Part shown: positions 29,747-38,254 of the stretch, piece by piece
Layout: every line of letters begins with the position of its first letter
How positions within the stretch are numbered: the stretch's first letter is position 1
Assembly: GCF_003351145.1 (NCBI RefSeq)
Contig: NZ_QQSV01000011.1
Coordinates: forward strand, 1 to 64,000
Reading direction: 5' to 3'
Length of the DNA: 64,000 nt
From: Meiothermus sp. QL-1
GTDB lineage: Bacteria > Deinococcota > Deinococci > Deinococcales > Thermaceae
Made by a program: the position numbers and the translations under genes
Notes under the pieces: model-generated
The model's input: only the letters and a program-made list of their open reading frames with translations
Databases searched by the model: none
What the model was told of the DNA's origin: nothing

Positions 29747-30883
29747 GTGCGTGACTTTTTCAGCGGATTGCTGAGGCCCAGGGTAGAGGCGCTGGGCCTT
29801 GAGATAGGCACGGCCAACCTGAAGATGGTCGAGCTCTCGGGGACCCCTCCCAGCCTGAAGAGTCTAAGCATAAGGCCCACCCCACCCGGCGCCATTCAGG
29901 AAGGCTCCATCATCGAGCCTGCGGTCCTGGCCGATTCGCTCAAGGAAATGCTGGCCGAGATGCGTACCCGCAAACGGTACGTGGTCACCGCCACCAGCAA
30001 CCTAGCCGTCATCACCCGCACCCTACAGGTGCCCAAGATGCCCCCCAAGCAGCTGGAGGAGGCTGTGCGCTGGGAGGCCGAGCGCTACATTCCTTTTCCC
30101 ATTGACGAGGTGGTGCTGGACTACGCCCCTCTGGACCCCCTGGAGTCTGTGCCCGACGGCGAGCAAATAGATGTGGTGGTGGGGGCAGCCCGCCAGGAAA
30201 CCGTCGCCAGCCTGGTGGAAACCCTCAAGACCGCTGGGCTCGAGCCGGTAGTCATCGATGTAAAGCCTTTCGCCGGCCTGCGCACTTTGGAGGCCCGCCT
30301 GCGGGCTACCGACCGGGAGCCCATCACCCTATTCTTGGAGATCGGGGCTGAATCCTCGGCCCTGGTCCTCACCCGAGGGGAGCGGCTGCTTTTGAACCGG
30401 GTCCTTAACCTGTCGGGCAAGGACTTCACCGAGACCATCGCCAAGGCCTTCAACCTGGACGCCATGGCCGCTGAGGAGGCCAAGAAGAACTACGGCCTGG
30501 CTACCATCCCCACCGAGGACGAAGACCTGCTTTTGGACTTCGACGCCGAACGCGAGCGCTTCAATCCGGCCCGCATGTACGATGCGGTCCGCCCGGTACT
30601 GGTCGAGCTCACCACCGAGCTGCGGCGAAGCCTGGAGTTCTTCCGGGTGCAGGTGGGCGACCTGGGGGTGGACCAGGGCTTTGTAGCAGGAGGGGGCAGC
30701 AAGCTGCGCAGCTTGGTTCCGCTCCTGGCCGACACCCTGGGCATCCCCTTGGAGGTCGCCGACCCCTGGCAGGGCATCCAGATCGACAAAAGCCGGTTTG
30801 ACCTGGAATACCTGCGCAGCCTCGCGCCGGAGTTCACGGTGCCAGTAGGGCTGGCGCTACGGGGGGTGAACCCGCTTGATTAA
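29747..30883 (+). CDS. pilM: type IV pilus assembly protein PilM
   Basis: 378 aa, actin-like cytoplasmic ATPase of the pilus/competence machinery that binds the N-terminus of PilN. The fold starts with LGLEIGTANLKMVEL (phosphate-1 region) and carries FLEIGAESSALVLTRGER and FVAGGGSKLRSL further on. GTG at 29747 is chosen: an AAAGGGGG Shine-Dalgarno lies 4-5 nt before it, and the longer open frame upstream overlaps hicd. Overlaps pilN by 8 nt. First gene of pilMNOWQ. Confidence 0.92.
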   Translation: MRDFFSGLLRPRVEALGLEIGTANLKMVELSGTPPSLKSLSIRPTPPGAIQEGSIIEPAVLADSLKEMLAEMRTRKRYVVTATSNLAVITRTLQVPKMPPKQLEEAVRWEAERYIPFPIDEVVLDYAPLDPLESVPDGEQIDVVVGAARQETVASLVETLKTAGLEPVVIDVKPFAGLRTLEARLRATDREPITLFLEIGAESSALVLTRGERLLLNRVLNLSGKDFTETIAKAFNLDAMAAEEAKKNYGLATIPTEDEDLLLDFDAERERFNPARMYDAVRPVLVELTTELRRSLEFFRVQVGDLGVDQGFVAGGGSKLRSLVPLLADTLGIPLEVADPWQGIQIDKSRFDLEYLRSLAPEFTVPVGLALRGVNPLD

Positions 30884-31541
30884 GCTCAACCTTCTTCCCA
30901 AAAACCTGCGCCGGCGGGTGGAGCCAGGCTGGTGGCGCCTGGCCGCTATAGCGGTGGTGCTGGCCGCGCTGGGCACGGCAGGCTTCCTGCACTACTCCAC
31001 CCTGTCCCGCATCCAGGCGCTGGAAAACCAGCGGGACCAGCTTCAGGTAGAAGTGGATGTGCTGCGGCCCTTCATCGCGGAACAAAACCGGCTCAACCAG
31101 CAGCAGCGGGAACTAGAGCAGCTACTCTCGGTGCGCAATCGCCTCCAGGAGCGCTTTGTGCCTTGGTCTGAGAACCTGGCTTTGGTCATCAACCAGATTC
31201 CCCGCGAAGGCCGCCGCTTTGGCGTGGCCCTGCGCAGCATCGGGACCAAGGCCCTCACCCCGCAGGAGGTCCAAAGCAACGTGCAAAACGGGGTATACGA
31301 CGGCAAGCCGGTGAACATAGAGTTCAGCTTGCAAGGAGAGGCCATCGGGCAAAGCGCCCTGATCCGGTTCATAGAGGCCTTCGAGAACTCCCCCCGCTTC
31401 GGCATCAACTTCCAAAACGCAAGTCTGGACCAGCAGCGCCAGCTCTACACCTTTGGGGCCACCGTGGGCCTGGTCAGCCAGCCCCCGGCCACCGCCAGCA
31501 ACACAACAGGAGGTGAAGGCAGTGGTAGCCCTTCTCGCTAG
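30876..31541 (+). CDS. pilN: type IV pilus assembly protein PilN
   Basis: 221 aa. Short cytoplasmic N-terminus IKLNLLPKNLRRR (the PilM-binding motif), one membrane helix (about 20-42), a coiled-coil stretch, and a periplasmic ferredoxin-like domain. Starts with TTG inside the end of pilM. It forms the inner-membrane alignment platform with PilO and PilW. Confidence 0.9.
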   Translation: MIKLNLLPKNLRRRVEPGWWRLAAIAVVLAALGTAGFLHYSTLSRIQALENQRDQLQVEVDVLRPFIAEQNRLNQQQRELEQLLSVRNRLQERFVPWSENLALVINQIPREGRRFGVALRSIGTKALTPQEVQSNVQNGVYDGKPVNIEFSLQGEAIGQSALIRFIEAFENSPRFGINFQNASLDQQRQLYTFGATVGLVSQPPATASNTTGGEGSGSPSR

Positions 31542-32151
31542 GATGGGCCAGCGCGAGTGGGCCATTGTGGCCATGTTAGCTGCCCTGCTGCTCGGGCTCA
31601 TGTGGCACTTCCTGGTCACCCAACCCCTGCAAGGCCGCATTCCCCAGCTCCAGGCCGAGATCGACCGGCTCACCATCGAGCGCGACCGGGGGCGCGCTGC
31701 CCAGCGGGCCCTGCCCCAGCTACGGGAGACCATCGCCCGCTTGGAGGCTGAAAGGCAGCAGTTCCTGCGCGAGCTGCCCCCCACCGAGCAGCTTGGCCGG
31801 GTCCTGGCTGGGCTGGCCCAAACGGCCCGCGAAAGCGGGGTGGTGCTGCGTAGCCTGAACCGAAGCCCAGGGGACAACCAGGGGGTGGCCAACGTGCGGG
31901 CCACCAACCTGGCGCTGCAGGTCGAGTCCCCCTTCCCTGAGCTGTACGTGTTTCTGCGCAACCTCGAGGCCTTCCAGCGCTTCGCCGTCATCTCGGGGCT
32001 GAACCTGACCTTGGCCGGTGCTGGCAACGCCCCTTCCGACCCCACCAACCCCACCATCAGCACCAGCCTGACGATGACGGTCTACACCTACACGGGCACG
32101 GGTCAGCAGAGCGGACCGCCCCCCCAGGGCCAGCCGGGAGGTGGGCCTTGA
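31522..32151 (+). CDS. pilO: type IV pilus assembly protein PilO
   Basis: 209 aa from GTG 31522, 7 nt after GGAGGT. One N-terminal helix (WAIVAMLAALLLGLMWHFLV), a long coiled coil (about 50-95), then the PilO-type periplasmic domain (LPPTEQLGRVLAGLAQTARE). Overlaps the pilN end by 20 nt and the pilW start by 4 nt. Proline/glycine-rich tail. Confidence 0.88.
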   Translation: MVALLARMGQREWAIVAMLAALLLGLMWHFLVTQPLQGRIPQLQAEIDRLTIERDRGRAAQRALPQLRETIARLEAERQQFLRELPPTEQLGRVLAGLAQTARESGVVLRSLNRSPGDNQGVANVRATNLALQVESPFPELYVFLRNLEAFQRFAVISGLNLTLAGAGNAPSDPTNPTISTSLTMTVYTYTGTGQQSGPPPQGQPGGGP

Positions 32152-33176
32152 ATCTCCTCCAGCGTATTCCCCAACCGGCCAAGGTAGCCATAGCGGCCGT
32201 TTTGCTGGTGGGGGCGGTGGCCCTGTGGTACTGGGGATTCTTCCGCCCCAACCAGATCGCAGAAACAACCCCGGCCACCCCCACCCAGCCCGCTTCCTCT
32301 CCCCCCACCGCCACCGCCCGGCCCCTCGAGGTCATCCCCCTGCCCTTCCTGGTCACCGAAGCGCCCCGCTCTGCCGAGCCAGAGGAAAACCAGGAGGCAC
32401 CAGGCAACGCCGCTTTGGGCCGGCCCCGGGTTACCGTTCCACCCAACCCCTTCGTCCCCCTGGTGGTCGAAACCCCCACTCCGCCGGCTGCCAGCGCGCC
32501 GGTGGCGGCCCTGCCCGCCCCAAGCCCACCGGTGAGCGCCCAGCCCATTCCCATCCAGCCAGCGCAGGTGCAGGTGCGCCAGCCTGCGACCCCTCTACCC
32601 GCGGCCAGCCTGCCCGGCACGAGGGCCAACATCGCCCCTGCACCGACCCCTGCCGCTTCCACGCCCACACCCCCTGGCCAGGCCCGCCTGGTCCAGGGGA
32701 GCGCCCGCGCCAGCCTGCCCAACCCCATCAACCTGGGCACAGGGCCCCTACCCATCCGGCTGCTCCCGCTGGAGCGGGAGCTTTCCAGCACACCAGAACC
32801 CCAGTCCGCCCAGCCCGCCCTGGACCTGAGCCCAAGTAGTGCAGAGCGCAGCGTGCTGGAGTTTGCTCGAGCCGAGCTGGAGCTCCGCACAGCGCAAGCC
32901 CTCGAGCTGCGCACCAGCCCACCCTCCGCCCCTGAGGCTTCCCGGAACCAGGAAAGCAGCCTGGCCCGCTTCGTGCGCGAGCAGGGCCTGCGGCTCTCGG
33001 GGGTGGTGCTTGGCCCAACCAGCGTAGCCATCTTCCAAAACAGGGATGGCTTTGTGGTGCTGCCGGTGGGACGCACCCTGCCGGGCAGCGACGTTCTGCT
33101 CAAAAGCCTGAATGCCCGCGAAGCCCTTCTGGTGCGAGGCTCGGAAAGCCTGACCCTTACCATTGAGAAACCCTAG
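32148..33176 (+). CDS. pilW: type IV pilus/competence protein PilW (PilP-like position)
   Basis: 342 aa; TTG start with GGAGGT 6 nt upstream. One membrane helix near the N-terminus (VAIAAVLLVGAVALWYW), a long proline/alanine-rich linker (about 40-200), and a small C-terminal domain (LRLSGVVLGPTSVAIFQN) like the beta domain of PilP. In T. thermophilus the gene between pilO and pilQ is called pilW and is needed for pili and DNA uptake. Sequence similarity is low in the linker, so the name rests on position plus architecture. Confidence 0.78.
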   Translation: MNLLQRIPQPAKVAIAAVLLVGAVALWYWGFFRPNQIAETTPATPTQPASSPPTATARPLEVIPLPFLVTEAPRSAEPEENQEAPGNAALGRPRVTVPPNPFVPLVVETPTPPAASAPVAALPAPSPPVSAQPIPIQPAQVQVRQPATPLPAASLPGTRANIAPAPTPAASTPTPPGQARLVQGSARASLPNPINLGTGPLPIRLLPLERELSSTPEPQSAQPALDLSPSSAERSVLEFARAELELRTAQALELRTSPPSAPEASRNQESSLARFVREQGLRLSGVVLGPTSVAIFQNRDGFVVLPVGRTLPGSDVLLKSLNAREALLVRGSESLTLTIEKP

Positions 33177-33185
33177 GCGGTGAGT

Positions 33186-34682
33186 ATGAAGCGTTTTCTT
33201 GCCCTTTTGGTAACGCTAAGCCTGGCGCTGGCCCAGGGCACCCTGCCGCGGGATGCCCGCTTCGACCAACCGGTGAGCAACATCGGGGCCAATCTGCCCC
33301 TAGCAGCCCTGCTGGACGCCCTGGCCCGCAGCGTGGGCCTCTCCCCCATCCTGCGGGACATCCCCACCGTCACGGTCACGGCCGATATCGACAACAAACC
33401 CTTCCGCCAGGTCTGGGACCTGCTTATCAACACCTACGGGGATGGGCGCATCACCTACGCCCTGCTGGAGAACAACGTCATCGTGGTGGGGCCGCGGGAG
33501 GTGGTGGAGCGGGCCCGGGGACCGGTGGCCCAGCCCGCCCCCACCCCTGCCGAGCCCACCGTGCGCGAGTTCTACCAGGTGCGCTCGGGCGACCCGGCAG
33601 CCCTAGCCGCCTTCGTCCAGCAGGAGGTGCCGGGGGTCACCGTGCGGGCCGTGCCGGGGCAGAACGTCCTGTCCATCAGCGGGCCGACCCGGCTGGTGAA
33701 CGAGGCCCTCAACTTCCTGCAGCGCATCGACGTGCCGCGCACCGCTGCCCCCGCCACCCCGGTGGTGCAGAAGTCGTTCGCCCTCTCCCATGCCCGGGCC
33801 GTAGAGCTGGCCGACGTGCTGAGCAAGGCCATCGCCGCCCAGGGACAACCACCTGCTCAGGGCCAGGCGCAAACCCCCCCTCAGGTCACGGTGGTGGCTG
33901 AGCCCCGCACCAACACCCTCATCGTCACCGGCACAGCAGAGCAGATCGCCCTGGCCGAGCGGCTCATCCCCACCCTGGACCGCCCAGTGCAACAGGTCCA
34001 GCTACAGATCCGAGTCCAGGCGGTGCAAAGCGAGGTGGTGCGCAACCTGGGGCTCAAGTGGGAGAGCATTGCCGGCGGCAACCTGGTGGCGAGCTTCCTC
34101 TCCACGGGCCTCAACCTGATTTTCGATGCCACCCGGAGCCTGACCTCCCTCAACATTCGGGCCGTGCTGGATGCCCTGGAACAGCAAAACCTCTCCCGCC
34201 GCCTGAGCGACGCCACCGTGCTGGTGGAGGACAACTACGGGGCCGACACCGCCGACCTGAGGGCCACAGGGGCCCGGGGGGCCGAGATCAAGGTGGGGGG
34301 GCGGCTTATCGTCCCCATCACCGTAGGCGAACAGCTCAGCGTGCGGGAGTTCGACTACGGTCTGCTGGTCCGGGTGCGGCCCCAGATCACCGCGGATGGC
34401 AACATCCTGCTCGAGGTCTTCACCCAGACCGGCGAGGACCCCGCCCCAGGCCCCAACAACAGCATCCGCATCCCCCAGCAGTCGACCCTCTCCAAGCTGC
34501 GCATCCGCGACGGCCAGACCGTGGTGTTGGGAGGCCTTATCCAAAAGGTTACCAACACCACCGAAAACAAAATCCCCCTGCTGGGCGATATCCCCCTCTT
34601 GGGCGAGCTCTTCAAACAGCGCAGCTCCAGCGTCAAAGACGACGAGCTCATCGTGATCATCACCGGAAACATCGTCCGCTAG
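33186..34682 (+). CDS. pilQ: secretin PilQ (short form)
   Basis: 498 aa from ATG 33186 (GTG at 33180 possible). Signal peptide KRFLALLVTLSLALAQ, an STN/N0-like domain (about 40-105), further N-type ring domains (YQVRSGDPAALAAFVQQ; FALSHARAVELADVLSKAI), then the secretin barrel ending in LSKLRIRDGQTVVLGGLI and IPLLGDIPLLGELFK. Forms the outer-membrane channel for the pilus and DNA uptake. The T. thermophilus protein is about 757 aa, so some N-terminal ring domains appear to be missing here. Ends 2 nt before a convergent gene. Confidence 0.92.
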   Translation: MKRFLALLVTLSLALAQGTLPRDARFDQPVSNIGANLPLAALLDALARSVGLSPILRDIPTVTVTADIDNKPFRQVWDLLINTYGDGRITYALLENNVIVVGPREVVERARGPVAQPAPTPAEPTVREFYQVRSGDPAALAAFVQQEVPGVTVRAVPGQNVLSISGPTRLVNEALNFLQRIDVPRTAAPATPVVQKSFALSHARAVELADVLSKAIAAQGQPPAQGQAQTPPQVTVVAEPRTNTLIVTGTAEQIALAERLIPTLDRPVQQVQLQIRVQAVQSEVVRNLGLKWESIAGGNLVASFLSTGLNLIFDATRSLTSLNIRAVLDALEQQNLSRRLSDATVLVEDNYGADTADLRATGARGAEIKVGGRLIVPITVGEQLSVREFDYGLLVRVRPQITADGNILLEVFTQTGEDPAPGPNNSIRIPQQSTLSKLRIRDGQTVVLGGLIQKVTNTTENKIPLLGDIPLLGELFKQRSSSVKDDELIVIITGNIVR

Positions 34683-34684
34683 CC

Positions 34685-35569
34685 TCAGGTAGCCCGCCGC
34701 AGAGCGTGCAGCGCTGCGGTGTCCCCTGGCTCCACCCCGTACAGAAGGGCCAGGTAGTAGCTGGCCCAGGCCAGACGGTACCAGTAGCAAAGGGCCTTGG
34801 CCAGGGTACCCTCGGCTTCGGGCTCCGGCAGCTCGATGAGAATGTCCACCCGGCTCTCCAGAATCTCCTGGGCGTAGCGTTTGCGCTCATCGTCGCCCAG
34901 AAGCACCGCGGCAATGGGGTCCCCCTGCTCATGCCGGGCCTCCAGAGAGGTCACGAAAAATTCCAGGGCTGAGGGCGGAGGGGTGATGGAGAGGCTCTTG
35001 CCAATGCGGCCAAACACCTGCTGCAAAGCCTGGGCCAGCCCCAAGTAGCGCTCGGGCACCACCCAAAGCGGTATCCGCTCCAAAAGGGCATAAGCCAGGA
35101 ACTTGGCCGGGTTTTTATCCAGGCCCACCTCAGGCCGCAGGCGCTCACGCTCCCGCAAAAGCGCCTGGTCGATGCGCCGAAGCTCGGCCTGCTGCCCAGT
35201 AGCCAGGAGCAAGAAGCGCAGGTAGCGGTAGGTGGAGAGGGGGTGGGGCGGTACCTCCACCTCGGCGTTTTCCCGAAAGCCCAGGCGCACCACCTCGGCC
35301 CCGTCCAGAGCAGCGTAAAGCTCCATTCCCATAGCACCGCCGAAGTCGTATCCCCCCTCGAGCACGAACTGGGTGCCCCCCTGGGTAAACTCAGGGGCAA
35401 AGTCGCGCGCGAGCAGGGCCGCCCACCAACCCTCGCCGAAACCCACCACCCCGAAAGGCGGGGTGTAGCGGACCTGCGGCGAAGGCCCGCTCCCCACCAA
35501 ATCGCGCAATTCAAAGACCAGCCCCCACCGGTCGGCCAAATAGGTCTCCTGGGCATCAAGGTCCCGCAT
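34685..35569 (-). CDS. SIS-type phosphoglucose/phosphomannose isomerase-like protein
   Basis: 294 aa. The C-terminus (RLAWASYYLALLYGVEPGDT) matches the end of bifunctional phosphoglucose/phosphomannose isomerases of the SIS family. A glutamate-containing stretch (LERIPLWVVP) is in the usual place. The first SIS subdomain is shorter than normal and the GSS phosphate-binding motif is not obvious, so activity is uncertain. It ends 2 nt from pilQ (convergent) and diverges from the MFS gene, 45 nt apart. Confidence 0.55.
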   Translation of the reverse strand: MRDLDAQETYLADRWGLVFELRDLVGSGPSPQVRYTPPFGVVGFGEGWWAALLARDFAPEFTQGGTQFVLEGGYDFGGAMGMELYAALDGAEVVRLGFRENAEVEVPPHPLSTYRYLRFLLLATGQQAELRRIDQALLRERERLRPEVGLDKNPAKFLAYALLERIPLWVVPERYLGLAQALQQVFGRIGKSLSITPPPSALEFFVTSLEARHEQGDPIAAVLLGDDERKRYAQEILESRVDILIELPEPEAEGTLAKALCYWYRLAWASYYLALLYGVEPGDTAALHALRRAT

Positions 35570-35600
35570 CCTTCCAGTTTACCCCGGTGGCCCTCTGGGG

Positions 35601-35606
35601 TAGCCT
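35601..35606 (+). promoter_or_regulatory. -10 box of the MFS gene
   Basis: TAGCCT ends 8 nt before the ATG at 35615 and no Shine-Dalgarno is present: leaderless type. Confidence 0.4.
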
Positions 35607-35614
35607 GATGCCCG

Positions 35615-36802
35615 ATGTCGCCCTGGACTGTCCTTGCCGCGGCCATGGCCGCCGGCACCGCGGTCTCCCTGATCGGCCAAGCCTACCCCACCCTAGCCCC
35701 TTACATCCGGACCGACCTGGGCCTCTCCCTGGCCGCCGTAGGTCTGCTCAACACCTTCATCTACCTGGGCACCATGCTGGGCTCCCTGCCCTCGGGCTGG
35801 CTCACCGACCGGCTGGGCAGCCGCACGGTGATGATAGCCGGGGCCCTTCTAAGCGCTGGGCTGGCCCTCTCGGTGGCCCTGTTCGTCCACTCCCAAGCGG
35901 CGTTCGTCCCCTACCTGTTCTTGATAGGGCTGGTGGTGGCCTCGGCCACCCCGGCCGGAGCCCAAGCCGTAGCCCGGGCCTTTCCTCCCCATCGGCGCGG
36001 TCTGGTAATCGGCCTACGCCAGATGGCCGTGCCCCTGGGGGGCACCCTGGCCGCAGCCATCCTGCCGTTGGTAGCTCATTTCTCGAGCTGGCGCTGGGCC
36101 TCGGGGGTGGCCGCTCTGTTGGCGTTGCTCGCCGCTTGGGCGACCGCCCGGCTCTACCAGGAAAACCCACCCCAACCCCAGCCCAGCGGGGGCCCCACGC
36201 CCAGGCTGGGAGAGGTCCTGCGGGAGCGCAACCTCCTGCTGGCCTCCATTGCAGGGATGACCCTGCCCACCGGGCAGTTCGTGATGATCACCTACCTGAT
36301 TCTGTTTTTGAAGGAAAGGCTAGGGGTCCCGGAGCTCACCGGGGCAGCCCTGCTCACCTTCGCCCAGCTTGCGGGGGCACTGAGCCGGGTCTTCTGGTCG
36401 TGGCTTTCGGACCTGCTCGGAGGCAGACGCAAACCGCTGCTGGTGCTGATGGTGGCCCTCGCCGGTCTTTGTGCCCTGGTGCTGGCCTGGCTCCCGCCGG
36501 GGACCCCTTTTTTGCTGAAGGGGGTGATGGTGGTGCTCTACGGCGCCACCGCGCTGGGCTGGCAGGGGCTGCACTTTTCCCTGCTGACCGAACTCTCGCC
36601 CCCGGGGTGGGAGGGGCGGGTGGTGGGGTTCGGCCTGGTTTTCACCTCGATCGGCATCGCCCTGGCCCCACCCCTATTCGGTCTGGTGGTCGACCTCAGC
36701 CAGAGCTATGCCCTGGCCTGGCTGGCCCAGGCAGCGGTCTTTGGGCTTGGGGCCTGGCTGCTGTCTAACGTGAGGGAAGGGGGCGGGCCGTCTCAACGCT
36801 GA
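35615..36802 (+). CDS. major facilitator superfamily transporter
   Basis: 395 aa, twelve hydrophobic helices. The loop 2-3 motif [13 protein letters not shown] is the classic MFS signature and [14 protein letters not shown] its second-half copy. A central cytoplasmic loop (about 180-205) is proline rich. The substrate cannot be told from sequence. Its stop overlaps the convergent dnaJ stop by 10 bp. Confidence 0.88.
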   Translation: MSPWTVLAAAMAAGTAVSLIGQAYPTLAPYIRTDLGLSLAAVGLLNTFIYLGTMLGSLPSGWLTDRLGSRTVMIAGALLSAGLALSVALFVHSQAAFVPYLFLIGLVVASATPAGAQAVARAFPPHRRGLVIGLRQMAVPLGGTLAAAILPLVAHFSSWRWASGVAALLALLAAWATARLYQENPPQPQPSGGPTPRLGEVLRERNLLLASIAGMTLPTGQFVMITYLILFLKERLGVPELTGAALLTFAQLAGALSRVFWSWLSDLLGGRRKPLLVLMVALAGLCALVLAWLPPGTPFLLKGVMVVLYGATALGWQGLHFSLLTELSPPGWEGRVVGFGLVFTSIGIALAPPLFGLVVDLSQSYALAWLAQAAVFGLGAWLLSNVREGGGPSQR

Positions 36803-37662
36803 GCCCTGAGCAGCCCGGCCAGCTCGGCGTATAGCCGCTCTTCCTCCGGGCTTGGATGGGTGGGGATAACCACCCGCACCTCGGCGTACTGGTCACCGCG
36901 GGTGCCGTCGCGGCGGGGCCAGCCCTTGCCCGCCAGGCGCAGCTTGCGCCCGGTCTGGGTCCGCTTGGGGATGGTAAGCTCCACCGGGCCGTCCAGGGTT
37001 CCCACCCGCACCTTCCCCCCCACCACCGCGATGGGGGCCGGCACCTCCACCACGGTGTAGAGGTCGTCGCCTTCCAGGCGCATGTCGGGCTGGGGCTGAA
37101 GCCGCACCACCAGGTACAGGTCGCCTCCAACCTGCCCCTTGCCCGCCAACCGGATCTTCTGCCCCTCCCGCACCCCTGGGGGGATTCGCACGGTAAGACG
37201 CTCGCGCCCTATGGCGACGGTCTTCTCCCCTCCCCGGTAGGCCTCCTCCAGGCTCAAGGGCAGTTCGGCCTCCAGGCTGGCGCCCCGCCGCGGCACCGCG
37301 CCAAACAGGTCTTCCAGGTCCACAAACCCACCCGCCGGTGAGCGCCCGCCCCAGCCAAAAAGCTGTTGAAAGAAATCGGAGAAATCCCCGACGTTGCCCA
37401 CAAAGCTGCCCTGGCCGGGCGGGGGGCTATACCACTGGCCGCTGCCCACCCGCTCGCCGTAGGTGTCGTAGATCCGGCGCTTCTCGGGGTCGGAGAGGAC
37501 CGTGTAGGCCTCGTTGATCTCCTTGAAGCGCTCCTCCGCCCCCGGCTCCTTGTTCACGTCGGGGTGGTATTTGCGGGCCAGCCGCTTGAACGCCCGCTTG
37601 ATCTCCTCTTCGGTAGCGTTCTTCGAAACCCCCAGGATTTTGTAGTAGTCCTTGTAGGCCAT
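36793..37662 (-). CDS. dnaJ: co-chaperone DnaJ (type II, no zinc finger)
   Basis: 289 aa. J domain with [18 protein letters not shown] (HPD motif), a glycine/phenylalanine region (about 75-110), then two beta-sandwich substrate-binding domains ([19 protein letters not shown]). The cysteine-rich zinc domain is absent, as in the T. thermophilus protein of about 280 aa. It stimulates DnaK ATPase. Five nt separate it from grpE. The dafA gene that follows dnaJ in T. thermophilus is missing: the next gene is a convergent MFS transporter. Confidence 0.94.
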   Translation of the reverse strand: MAYKDYYKILGVSKNATEEEIKRAFKRLARKYHPDVNKEPGAEERFKEINEAYTVLSDPEKRRIYDTYGERVGSGQWYSPPPGQGSFVGNVGDFSDFFQQLFGWGGRSPAGGFVDLEDLFGAVPRRGASLEAELPLSLEEAYRGGEKTVAIGRERLTVRIPPGVREGQKIRLAGKGQVGGDLYLVVRLQPQPDMRLEGDDLYTVVEVPAPIAVVGGKVRVGTLDGPVELTIPKRTQTGRKLRLAGKGWPRRDGTRGDQYAEVRVVIPTHPSPEEERLYAELAGLLRAQR

Positions 37663-37667
37663 AGGGC

Positions 37668-38210
37668 CTAGCCCTCCGAGACCGGCTTCCCGTCCTCCTC
37701 CGGTTTCACCCCGCTACCCACCACCACCCGTGCGGGCCGCACCAGAAGTTCCCCGTAGCGAAACCCCTGCTGGTAGACGTGCATGACCTTGCCCTCTTCG
37801 CCTTCCACCGCCCCAATGGCCTCGTGGTAGCGGGGGTCGAACTCGGCCCCTACCCCGGGCACCGCCTCCACCCCCAGGCTCTTGAGGCTGCGGGCAAAGT
37901 TATCCAGCACGCTCCGAATACCGGGAATCAGGTCCTCTGGCTTTACGCTAGCGAAACCCAGGGCCCGCTCGAGGTCGTCGAGGGTGCCCAAAAGCGCCCG
38001 GATGGCCTCAAACTTGCCGTGGCGCTGGGCCGATTCCAGCTCCTGGGCCATGCGCTTTTTGTAGTTCTCAAACTCGGCGTAAAGGCGCAGGAACTTGTCC
38101 TTGGAGGCCTCGAGCTCGGCCTTCAAAAACTCCACCTCCCCTTTCAGGCGGTCGAGCTCGGAAACCTCACCCTGCTCTTCCGGGGTTTCAACCACCTCTT
38201 GCTTCTCCAT
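37668..38210 (-). CDS. grpE: nucleotide exchange factor GrpE
   Basis: 180 aa. Acidic N-terminus and a long coiled coil (about 20-85), then the beta-wing domain with [17 protein letters not shown] and the conserved [17 protein letters not shown]. Exchanges ADP on DnaK. Located 44 nt after dnaK, with a stable hairpin in between. Confidence 0.95.
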   Translation of the reverse strand: MEKQEVVETPEEQGEVSELDRLKGEVEFLKAELEASKDKFLRLYAEFENYKKRMAQELESAQRHGKFEAIRALLGTLDDLERALGFASVKPEDLIPGIRSVLDNFARSLKSLGVEAVPGVGAEFDPRYHEAIGAVEGEEGKVMHVYQQGFRYGELLVRPARVVVGSGVKPEEDGKPVSEG

Positions 38211-38223
38211 GGACTCACCCCTT

Positions 38224-38247
38224 GGGCTGGGCGCGAACGCCCAGCCC
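38224..38247 (-). other. intercistronic hairpin between dnaK and grpE
   Basis: Perfect 10-bp GC-rich arms (38224-38233, 38238-38247) with a UUCG loop on the transcribed strand, between the dnaK stop and the grpE Shine-Dalgarno. No T run follows. It probably stabilises the dnaK end or partly terminates, setting a DnaK:GrpE ratio (inference). Confidence 0.55.
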
Positions 38248-38254
38248 CCTCGGT

